Of a stretch of DNA of 6,656 nucleotides, positions 1 through 5,718 are shown piece after piece. Location of the stretch: assembly GCA_021814855.1 (NCBI GenBank), contig JAKAHQ010000097.1, positions 1 through 6,656 on the forward strand, read 5' to 3'. The position numbers were made by a program, and so were the translations under genes. Within the stretch, counting starts at the first letter, position 1. Each line of letters begins with the position of its first letter. Origin of the DNA: Bacteroidota bacterium. Lineage in GTDB: Bacteria > Bacteroidota > Ignavibacteria > Ignavibacteriales > Melioribacteraceae. The notes below the pieces were generated by a model. That model searched no databases, was not told where the DNA came from, and saw only the letters and a list, made by a program, of their open reading frames with translations.

Positions 1-646
1 AGAAAGTATTGTTGATGAATTTACAGGTATCCATGTGAATAGGCGCACCGGAAATAAAAGGTTGACCGCCGAACCAGGAAGTTGCGTGCATAAGATTTCT
101 AAAATCACAATCCTGTACATCCATTTTGCTCCAATGTGCATTTACAGATAGACCTGAAGCGGTGAAGCCGTCGAAAATTACTCCTCTTAATTTCAATTTA
201 ATACTGTCGGCATTAAGACTCATACCGGTACTCCATCCTAATTGAGCGCCGTCAGCTCTGATCGAAATTAAGTACACGTTACTAATTTGTACTGAAGAAC
301 CCTTTCCATAAAATCTGAAGAAATCGCCGATTGAAGAACCGTCAGGCAGAATTGCAGGCGCAAGTACCGGAGGACGATTGGTTCCCCGAGTAGCAACGAT
401 TTTGATGGATCCGTTAATGATGAAAGGTGCGGTAACCTGGTAAATTGAACCGCGTGTTAATCTGTAAACACGGTTAGGATGAGCTCTGAGACCTCCAGCA
501 AGAGTATCTCCAACAATAACGTTATTAACATTTCCAACAGGGAGAGGGGCAATATCTAATGTATCCGCTGTTTGCGCGCTCACCTGCGTTGGTATTGTTA
601 ATAACGCCCATGTAATTAAGGTAAAATAAATTAACAATCTTTTCAT
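1..646 (-). CDS. Secreted right-handed beta-helix protein, N-terminal 215 residues (runs off left edge)
   Basis: An open frame starts at ATG 646-644 and continues without a stop to the window edge. The start is set by AAGGAG (658-653), six bases upstream. The protein opens MKRLLIYFTLITWALLTIPT and then QVSAQ, a clear Sec signal peptide with likely cleavage after about residue 25. The mature part is rich in beta-strand and small or polar residues. It has a segment around NRVYRLTRGSIYQVTAPFII and then repeated short strands with buried Ile/Val and Asn/Asp turns (GVIFDGF, DVQDCDF, DTCKFINN), as in pectate-lyase-like parallel beta-helices. Proteins of this style in Bacteroidota/Ignavibacteriota are often long and end in a type IX secretion sorting domain. 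That end lies outside the window, so T9SS export is only a guess. No catalytic residues are recognised. It follows the TonB receptor on the same strand after 162 nt, so it could be co-transcribed or have its own promoter. Confidence 0.82.
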   Translation of the reverse strand, partial: MKRLLIYFTLITWALLTIPTQVSAQTADTLDIAPLPVGNVNNVIVGDTLAGGLRAHPNRVYRLTRGSIYQVTAPFIINGSIKIVATRGTNRPPVLAPAILPDGSSIGDFFRFYGKGSSVQISNVYLISIRADGAQLGWSTGMSLNADSIKLKLRGVIFDGFTASGLSVNAHWSKMDVQDCDFRNLMHATSWFGGQPFISGAPIHMDTCKFINNTF

Positions 647-652
647 TTGATT

Positions 653-658
653 CTCCTT
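653..658 (-). promoter_or_regulatory. Shine-Dalgarno site of the beta-helix gene
   Basis: AAGGAG lies six bases before ATG 646 on the minus strand. It decides the start: the same frame is open upstream for about 36 codons to a TAG but contains no ATG, and the signal peptide begins exactly at this ATG. Confidence 0.75.
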
Positions 659-700
659 GATTAATGAATTAAAAACTTTTTGCCCAACAAAGCCTTCTTG

Positions 701-768
701 AAACTCAAAGTACGGCTCGTTTTCAACCTCAGAAATTAAAAGCTACGTATCACCTCCTTTTTGAGTTT
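701..768 (-). promoter_or_regulatory. Predicted structured mRNA leader of the beta-helix gene with a displayed, start-less SD sequence
   Basis: In the minus-strand transcript AAACTCAAA (768-760) is perfectly complementary to TTTGAGTTT (709-701), giving a 9-bp outer stem. Inside it, TACG (749-746) pairs with CGTA (714-711). After a two-base bulge (745-744), GC (743-742) pairs with GC (716-715), with a possible further A-U and G-U pair. The ten bases between the two stems on the 5' side (759-750) are AAGGAGGTGA, while the 3' side has one unpaired base (710). The sequence AAAGGAGGTGAT (760-749) matches the complement of the usual 16S rRNA 3' tail over about 12 bases, yet no ATG, GTG or TTG stands at normal spacing. 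The fold was drawn by eye. Possible roles (ribosome standby site, regulatory leader, protein-binding element) are inference. Confidence 0.4.
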
Positions 769-808
769 AGCAATTGACAGACGATTTTATAATTAGTTTT
801 TTAATTTG

Positions 809-3778
809 TTATAATTTCAAACGCAATCCCAAATCACTGGTCATGCCGTATCGCTGTTCGGAAGCCGGAAAACTATTTTTTTGATTGATGTCGATATCGT
901 TTTCGCCGGTTATATTATTCATGTTAAAGAATACCTGAATTCCGTACCATGGAAGTTCCTGTCTAACCGATAAATCCCAGCGTGTATACTTTGCCGAGTT
1001 TACTCTGTTCTGCATCCAGAAATCCGGTCTTTTGAAAATGTTATCTTGATAAAGCATCGAAAGTCTTGCCGAGAATCCGCCGTAATCATATCCAATAGAA
1101 AGGTTAACAATGTCGTTCGGCTGATTTAACATACGTGTCGTGTAAAAAGTATCAACTATTGTTTGCTTAAATGTGCCGTCTTCATTATACGATGTATTAA
1201 CAATGCTTCTCGGATAGTTAGCTTCCGAAAAAATATGCGTATAGTTAGCCGTCAGCAGAAGACCGCTGAACGGCTGAGGCAGAAACCAGAAACGTGTTTG
1301 CCATTCGGTCTCAAGTCCGTAAATGTCGATCGGCATCGGATTATTGATGTAGGTATTGAAATCGTATAATTGATTTTTCTTCTTTGGTAAATCAGGGTAG
1401 TTATCGAAATTGGTAACATAGGTATGAGAATAGAAAATTAAATCTCTTATTTTTTTCTTGAATCCGTCAATCGTAAAAAGACCGATCTCGTTCGTAAAGA
1501 CCGAAATTACCAAATCGTAATTTTCTGATCTGGCAGGATTCAAACGATAATTGTTATAAGAAACAAACCCGGTTCCAACGTAATACCTTGGGGTGATAGT
1601 GCTATAATCGGGATAATTCAAAGTATTGGTATATGCAAAGTGTACTTGCAGCCAATTTGTTGGTTTATATCTTAAATGAACCATCGGAAGAAAATATCCG
1701 TGCGATTGTGTAACGGTAGTATCATGACCCTGAATGCCGCCGGGTACGGTTTCTCCTCTCATAGCGGTAAATGTTGTTGTTAGATTTTGATAGCGAACGC
1801 CGGGGAGAACAGTAATCATATCGCCGATATTAAATGTAACCATAGCGTAACCAGCGGATTTGTTTTCGTCGCCATTATAGTCGTTCAGCGCTGAAGCAAG
1901 TTTGTTTATTTGATATCCTTCAAGCGAACTTGTTCTTTTTGCGATAGGTAAAAGTTTCCACATTAAATCAACACCTATCGGGTAGGCAAGTTTATAATCT
2001 CCATTTAAAAATTCGCCGTAGCTGTATGTGCTATCAATAAAATTAACAAGGCCTAAACGACCGCCTGCAAACTGCAACCATGGATATGCTTTTTGAAATG
2101 CCGATACAACGTTTCCGCCGCCAGAATAGCCTTGGTTGCCGGAATATTCATTATAATCATACCATCTATTTCTATGCTGGTACATTCCGCCGAATTTAAT
2201 TTTTGCATTCAGCAATTCGGTAAAAGTTAATTCAGTTTCAAAATCTAAATTGCCTGTAATTACTCGTTCTCTTTGAAAAATTTCGGACGTTCTAATGTTC
2301 ATTAAACCCGCAGCGTTGTAATTAGGTGTAACATAAGCCGCAAGAGTACTCGGCGGAACTTTTGATAAATCGCCTTTATTTCCCAAGCCGGCATCTTCCT
2401 GCCAAAAATCGAAATACAAATCTTCGGGGTTTCTGCTTTCCGTGTAACTATGCGATAATTTAAAATCGACATGGAATAAAGGTATATCCTGCTTAATGCT
2501 TAGGAGATTGCTGATAACGTTTAATTTGTTATGTGCGTCATTTGCGGAGTACCATAAATCGTTGCTGGTTTGTACGATAGATTCGCCACGGCTGATTGCT
2601 CTTGTATCACTCGAACTGAAAAAATTCATAAAACCTATTTCACCGGTTTTATGCTGATAATCCAGAACTGCAGTTAAGCCGTTTCTTTTTCTCGTTCTAT
2701 AAACATCTGTTAAATCCAGCGAGATTAAATCCGGTCTGCCGGCATCACCGTGTGTTTTATCATTTAAAAAGTAATCGGCGCCTAATTCATTATCGCTTAA
2801 ATTTCTTTGCTCAACCGTACCCTGTAAAAAAACTCCGAAGCTATCATCGAAAAAACGTTTTTCAAGCGAAGCGACAAACTTGTAATCTTTATATTCGTTC
2901 TTCAAATTATTGTATCCGCCTTGAGAGGTAATATCAATCATTGGAAGCCAGGGGGCAGAAATACTTCTGTTGGGAAGATTTTTTGCGGCTTTTCTCATAT
3001 CAAAATTAACAACACCACCGATCAATGTAGCATCCATATCGGGTGTAATCGCTTTAATAACTTCAATACCTCCAAGCATACTGGAAGAAATCATACTTAA
3101 ATCTGCAGCTCTATCACCCAAAAGTCCTGCTGAGCTTTGTTGATTCTTATCGCCGGAAGTAATATTATTATTGGAAGCAACATCGCTGGGCAATTCAACG
3201 CCGTCGATTGTAACCTGATTATACTGCGGAGATAATCCGCGAATAACAACCTGCGAACCCTCGCCGCCGGTTCTTAAAAGCGAAACACCCGGCAATCTGC
3301 CAACAGATTCAGCGGCATTTGCATCCGGCAGTTCCTGAATTCGAGCCGAGGAAACCACATTCTTAACAGATATGGATGAGAGTTGCTCATTGATTGCTGC
3401 CATCTGTCCTTCTGCCTGCGCAGTTACAACAACTGTTTCCCCTTCAAAACTTTCGGCTGTCAAAGCCATGTGGCACTCGGTAGTTTTTCCTTCAGTTACT
3501 TTGACAGATAATTCCAATTGTTTATATCCTATATACGTGGCTCTAATCACATAAGTCCCGGAAGGAATATTTGCTAAAGTAAATCGGCCTTCGGCATCGG
3601 TACCGGCTCCTTTGCTAAGCGCTTTAATATAGATGCTTGCAAAAGGCAAAGGTTCCTTTGTCTGAGCATCCGAAACCGTTCCTTTAATTGTACCACTGCC
3701 GGGGAGGGAATACAGATTAGTTGAAATTAGAAGAATAAATAAAATACTATGCAGTATAAATTTTTGCTTCATAAGCAT
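809..3778 (-). CDS. TonB-dependent outer-membrane receptor (TonB-Xanth-Caul style, no SusD partner)
   Basis: This 989-residue protein is an outer-membrane beta-barrel transporter driven by TonB-ExbBD. Visible in order are: a signal peptide (about 1-24); a carboxypeptidase-regulatory-like beta-sandwich (about 29-107, GTIKGTVSDAQTKEPLPFAS); a TonB-box-like ETVVVTA (114-120); and the plug (about 125-265) with LPGVSLLRTGGEGSQVVIRG, TIDGVELPS and IEVIKAITPDMDATLIGG. The IEV.KA.TPDMDA.IGG block is characteristic of the TonB-Xanth-Caul group, several of which import oligosaccharides without SusD. The remainder is the barrel, to GLRLKL at the C-terminus. The last residue is Leu rather than the usual Phe or other aromatic. 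GAGGA (3787-3783) precedes ATG 3778 by four bases. A second ATG at 3772 has ten-base spacing, so the start could be two residues further in. The ligand cannot be read from the sequence; neighbouring CBM9-like and GH130 genes suggest a carbohydrate. Confidence 0.93.
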   Translation of the reverse strand: MLMKQKFILHSILFILLISTNLYSLPGSGTIKGTVSDAQTKEPLPFASIYIKALSKGAGTDAEGRFTLANIPSGTYVIRATYIGYKQLELSVKVTEGKTTECHMALTAESFEGETVVVTAQAEGQMAAINEQLSSISVKNVVSSARIQELPDANAAESVGRLPGVSLLRTGGEGSQVVIRGLSPQYNQVTIDGVELPSDVASNNNITSGDKNQQSSAGLLGDRAADLSMISSSMLGGIEVIKAITPDMDATLIGGVVNFDMRKAAKNLPNRSISAPWLPMIDITSQGGYNNLKNEYKDYKFVASLEKRFFDDSFGVFLQGTVEQRNLSDNELGADYFLNDKTHGDAGRPDLISLDLTDVYRTRKRNGLTAVLDYQHKTGEIGFMNFFSSSDTRAISRGESIVQTSNDLWYSANDAHNKLNVISNLLSIKQDIPLFHVDFKLSHSYTESRNPEDLYFDFWQEDAGLGNKGDLSKVPPSTLAAYVTPNYNAAGLMNIRTSEIFQRERVITGNLDFETELTFTELLNAKIKFGGMYQHRNRWYDYNEYSGNQGYSGGGNVVSAFQKAYPWLQFAGGRLGLVNFIDSTYSYGEFLNGDYKLAYPIGVDLMWKLLPIAKRTSSLEGYQINKLASALNDYNGDENKSAGYAMVTFNIGDMITVLPGVRYQNLTTTFTAMRGETVPGGIQGHDTTVTQSHGYFLPMVHLRYKPTNWLQVHFAYTNTLNYPDYSTITPRYYVGTGFVSYNNYRLNPARSENYDLVISVFTNEIGLFTIDGFKKKIRDLIFYSHTYVTNFDNYPDLPKKKNQLYDFNTYINNPMPIDIYGLETEWQTRFWFLPQPFSGLLLTANYTHIFSEANYPRSIVNTSYNEDGTFKQTIVDTFYTTRMLNQPNDIVNLSIGYDYGGFSARLSMLYQDNIFKRPDFWMQNRVNSAKYTRWDLSVRQELPWYGIQVFFNMNNITGENDIDINQKNSFPASEQRYGMTSDLGLRLKL

Positions 3779-3782
3779 GTGG

Positions 3783-3787
3783 TCCTC
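3783..3787 (-). promoter_or_regulatory. Shine-Dalgarno site of the TonB receptor gene
   Basis: GAGGA on the minus strand lies four bases before ATG 3778 and ten before ATG 3772. Spacing does not separate the two starts; the first is kept because both give the same signal peptide. Confidence 0.5.
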
Positions 3788-3809
3788 ATCAGTTAAATTA
3801 TTAGATCCT

Positions 3810-3835
3810 TTTTAATAGAGACTCTTTTATTAAAA
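3810..3835 (-). repeat. AT-only 8-bp inverted repeat in the TonB receptor 5' region
   Basis: TTTTAATA (3810-3817) and TATTAAAA (3828-3835) are perfect inverted copies around a 10-base loop. The dyad ends about 32 bases before the receptor start. It could be a weak RNA hairpin in the leader or an operator. In AT-rich DNA such a dyad can arise by chance, and no U-run pattern typical of a terminator accompanies it on the transcribed strand. Confidence 0.3.
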
Positions 3836-3986
3836 TTAATCTCACATGGGAATGATATGTTTTTTCGAAAGTAAAATAAACTCTGTATTTATAAAAAGCA
3901 ATACATTTTTTGTAAGATTCTTAACTCAAATAGGGATTTTACGCCAGGATATATTCTTTACTGGAATAAACTAGGGTTTAACGGTC

Positions 3987-3999
3987 TATTCTAAGAATA
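3987..3999. promoter_or_regulatory. 13-bp palindrome, possible operator upstream of the TonB receptor
   Basis: TATTCTAAGAATA is a perfect dyad (6+1+6). It lies about 210 bp upstream of the receptor start and just beyond the 3' end of the small 4006-4239 frame. The half-site TATTCT recurs 35 bp away at 3952-3957. A regulator-binding site is possible, but no regulator gene is in the window and a chance origin is plausible. Confidence 0.22.
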
Positions 4000-4005
4000 T
4001 AATTT

Positions 4006-4389
4006 TCAGAAAGCATATAAACTCATTTTGAACTTTAAAATCATTTTGCCCATCACAAGCGTTTTTTCACCGGAAAATTTTTTTTTAAAAAATTTTCTAA
4101 GTCGTTTAACAACAAGCTGAACATTATTTAAATCATTTCCACTCGTTAAGTTCATGAGATAAAAGCATGCTTGCAGTTTTAAAAGAAGATCATCATTGCA
4201 TGTCCGCGTACGTAATCTTTCATGTAAATCTATAATCATAGTTTAGCAATCGACGTAAATAAATTCTTTCTCTTGAGCAGTCATTCCTTTGCCTTCAAGT
4301 ATTGGCGAAAGTGCCATAAATTTAAATTTGCGGCGCCGGATTGTCTTGCAATTTACAAAGCTCTGCTTGCCGTTTCCACAAAGTAAATC
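4006..4389 (-). pseudogene. Possible decayed coding sequence; unrecognised, one in-frame TAA
   Basis: One minus-strand frame is open from 4389 to 4246 (48 codons), is stopped by TAA (4245-4243), and resumes in the same frame, from ATG 4239, for 77 codons to a stop at 4008-4006. The first part includes CGNGKQSFVNC and a basic run RRRKFKF. The second part looks helical and basic (LLLKLQACFYLMNL, VVKRLRKFFKKKF). No Shine-Dalgarno sequence precedes ATG 4239, which argues against the 77-residue piece being translated alone. A different frame is also partly open over 4439-4281 (MIARQRIRIFDCHSKFEIYF, later IARQSGAANLNLWHFRQYLK, interrupted by a TAA), so it is unclear which frame was coding. I do not recognise a family. 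It may be a relic with frameshifts, or simply non-coding DNA. Confidence 0.25.
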
Positions 4390-4400
4390 TCAAATTTACT
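4382..4400. repeat. 7-bp inverted repeat with 5-base loop
   Basis: AGTAAAT (4382-4388) and ATTTACT (4394-4400) form a perfect dyad around CTCAA. It sits inside the possible relic region. No T-run follows on either strand, so it is not a classic terminator. Function unknown. Confidence 0.3.
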
Positions 4401-4480
4401 ATGGCAGTCAAATATTCTAATTCGCTGCCTTGCTATCATTTTTCAAAACGACTCGCGATTTCTTTAATTGTTAATTCACC

Positions 4481-4501
4481 TGCCGGGTATTAACGCCGGC
4501 A
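4481..4501 (+). terminator. GC-rich hairpin followed by a T-run on the plus strand, weak terminator candidate
   Basis: TGCCGG (4481-4486) and CCGGCA (4496-4501) pair across a 9-base loop. Reading on the plus strand it is followed by AATTTTTAT. That arrangement would suit a plus-strand terminator, but no plus-strand gene precedes it. On the minus strand, the coding direction, the bases after the hairpin are GGTGAATTAA, so it is not a good terminator for the CBM9-like gene. The stem is short; it may be a leftover of lost DNA. Confidence 0.2.
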
Positions 4502-4595
4502 AATTTTTATGATGATGGTATAAAAAAAGTATTGACTACAGAAGATGATATACGAATTATTCAATCCGTTGAGAAACTACACGAGCAAAAATTTT

Positions 4596-5696
4596 CTACT
4601 GTTTCTTTAGTGAAATCCAGGTCAAGCCGTCGTTTCGTATATGGACTTTTTGCGTGCCATCATTGGATTGAAGCGTTGCTTCAAATAAATCGGAAGTAGA
4701 TTCGATAACCGGCGGCCAAACATAACCGGGAATATTCTGCTCTTCTATTCCAAGAGATTTTAAATCGGTGCTGAATTTTCCGTGTTCGGAGAAATAATTT
4801 CTTTCTTTATAATAAATTTGACGTAACAGCCATTTGGCAAGCTCTTCTTTCTTTTCAATAAAAGATTCTTTAGAAGAACCGACAACTGCGGTTGAAAACT
4901 GAATGAATCCCCACATTTCCGGATAATGCATATTTACAACACCCTGAGGCGACCAAACCCAGTTATCTTCCGGGTAAGGTTTGTTTGTTGCAGGATTAAT
5001 AACTTTTTGATATTTGCCGTCTTTAACCTCGGTTTTCCATTCGACCCGCGAAAAATTAATCCGCCACTGATCTTTATCTTTGGGCGGTGCGTTAACTTCA
5101 GCGATTTCACTAAACGCTTCCCACGGGAAAGCAACTTCAATGGTCCAATGTTTATCTTTATCGCCGGGTTGATTTAATGTTCCGTCGATGGACACACCGG
5201 TTTTAAGACCTTTGTAATCCCAGCCGTTTACCGCTGCTTTGTTTATATCTCTGTAGGGTTGAACAAGAAGCAAATCCCAAACAGTATTAAGAGCGTTCAT
5301 TTCGAATTCGCTGTAACGGTGAGTATCGCCGTCGGGGTCAATAAAAATTTCAAAATCATTATCGTAAAAAATTACATTGTCGCGCTTTGTAATTGTAGCC
5401 CAAATATCCGGCTCTTCAAGCTCGGCAGCTACGTACAAATAATTTTCATCCCAAAGCATTTTTGCACGTGTGCGAAATCTCGGTGCAGGTTTAACAGGTC
5501 CTTCTATATCAACAAAATCGTCGGTCCATTCGGCCTTTGCCCAGGAAGATTCATCCAATTTTCCGTCAATTAAAATCGGGCTTTCGGCTTTGTAGCATAT
5601 ATACTTTTTAGGCGAGAATTTAATTTGAGGAATTTGAAGCGGCTGTGAATTTAAAACTATGCCTACAACAAAAAGCAGTAAAAATATTTTTAGCAT
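4596..5696 (-). CDS. Exported carbohydrate-binding family 9-like protein with a C-terminal extension
   Basis: This 366-residue protein begins with a hydrophobic export signal (MLKIFLLLFVVGIVLNSQPL) lacking a lipobox Cys, so it is probably periplasmic or secreted. Residues about 35-268 form a CBM9-like/DOMON-type beta-sandwich. Diagnostic stretches are ILIDGKLDESSWAKAEWTDD (41-60), the strand with LWDENYLYVAAELEEPDIWA (81-100), DNDFEIFIDPDGDTHRYSEF (112-131), EFEMNALNTVWDLLL (130-144) and WVWSPQGVVNMHYPEMWGFI (246-265). Classical CBM9 modules bind ends of glucans or xylans; stand-alone family-9-like proteins have no assured ligand. Residues about 275-366 are an extra module (YYKERNYFSEHGKFSTDL) resembling the tail of type IV pilin-like proteins. 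The start lies 22 nt after the GH130 stop and has only a weak purine stretch (AAAGA) upstream, so translation may depend on the preceding gene. No catalytic residues are seen. Confidence 0.87.
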   Translation of the reverse strand: MLKIFLLLFVVGIVLNSQPLQIPQIKFSPKKYICYKAESPILIDGKLDESSWAKAEWTDDFVDIEGPVKPAPRFRTRAKMLWDENYLYVAAELEEPDIWATITKRDNVIFYDNDFEIFIDPDGDTHRYSEFEMNALNTVWDLLLVQPYRDINKAAVNGWDYKGLKTGVSIDGTLNQPGDKDKHWTIEVAFPWEAFSEIAEVNAPPKDKDQWRINFSRVEWKTEVKDGKYQKVINPATNKPYPEDNWVWSPQGVVNMHYPEMWGFIQFSTAVVGSSKESFIEKKEELAKWLLRQIYYKERNYFSEHGKFSTDLKSLGIEEQNIPGYVWPPVIESTSDLFEATLQSNDGTQKVHIRNDGLTWISLKKQ

Positions 5697-5718
5697 GACG
5701 ATTCTTTATCTAGTGGAT

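Larger units (their letters stand above)
3779..4595. other. 817-nt intergenic region between the CBM9-like gene and the TonB receptor
   Basis: No convincing intact gene lies here. The part nearest the receptor (3779-4000) is very AT-rich and probably carries its promoter. One weak sigma-70-like pairing on the minus strand is TTACAA (3915-3910), 16 bases, TATAAA (3893-3888), but the -35 match is poor. The part from about 4006 to 4500 contains short open runs in different frames, described separately, and two GC-containing or AT-rich dyads. No Rho-independent terminator with a U-run is seen after the CBM9-like stop on the transcribed strand, so read-through into the receptor cannot be excluded. 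Confidence 0.6.

Noticed and set aside
647..737. Upstream in-frame extension of the beta-helix protein (ISEVENEPYFEFQEGFVGQK...).
   Set aside because: The frame is open back to a TAG but has no ATG, GTG or TTG start. Extension would bury the signal peptide, and ATG 646 has a good SD.
749..760. Plus-strand ATCACCTCCTTT looks like the 3' end of a 16S rRNA gene.
   Set aside because: Only the terminal 12 bases match. The preceding sequence (GCTACGT and upstream) does not resemble the conserved 16S helix 45 region, so it is better read as an SD-like sequence on the minus strand.
3372..3554. 60-codon plus-strand frame opposite the receptor plug region.
   Set aside because: It is an antisense shadow of the receptor gene with no independent support.
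3779..3796. CTGATGAG upstream of the receptor resembles a hammerhead ribozyme core.
   Set aside because: There is no pairing stem II or following GAAA core, and the motif overlaps the natural ribosome-binding site.
4475..4595. Plus-strand open run with protein-like sequence (KKVLTTEDDIRIIQSVEKLH).
   Set aside because: It has no start codon with an SD and continues only as antisense through the end of the CBM9-like gene. It is too short to support as a gene, though it could be a relic fragment.
5259..5573. 104-codon plus-strand frame opposite the CBM9-like gene.
   Set aside because: It is an antisense shadow of a well-supported coding frame, Cys/Ile/Phe-rich with no family features.
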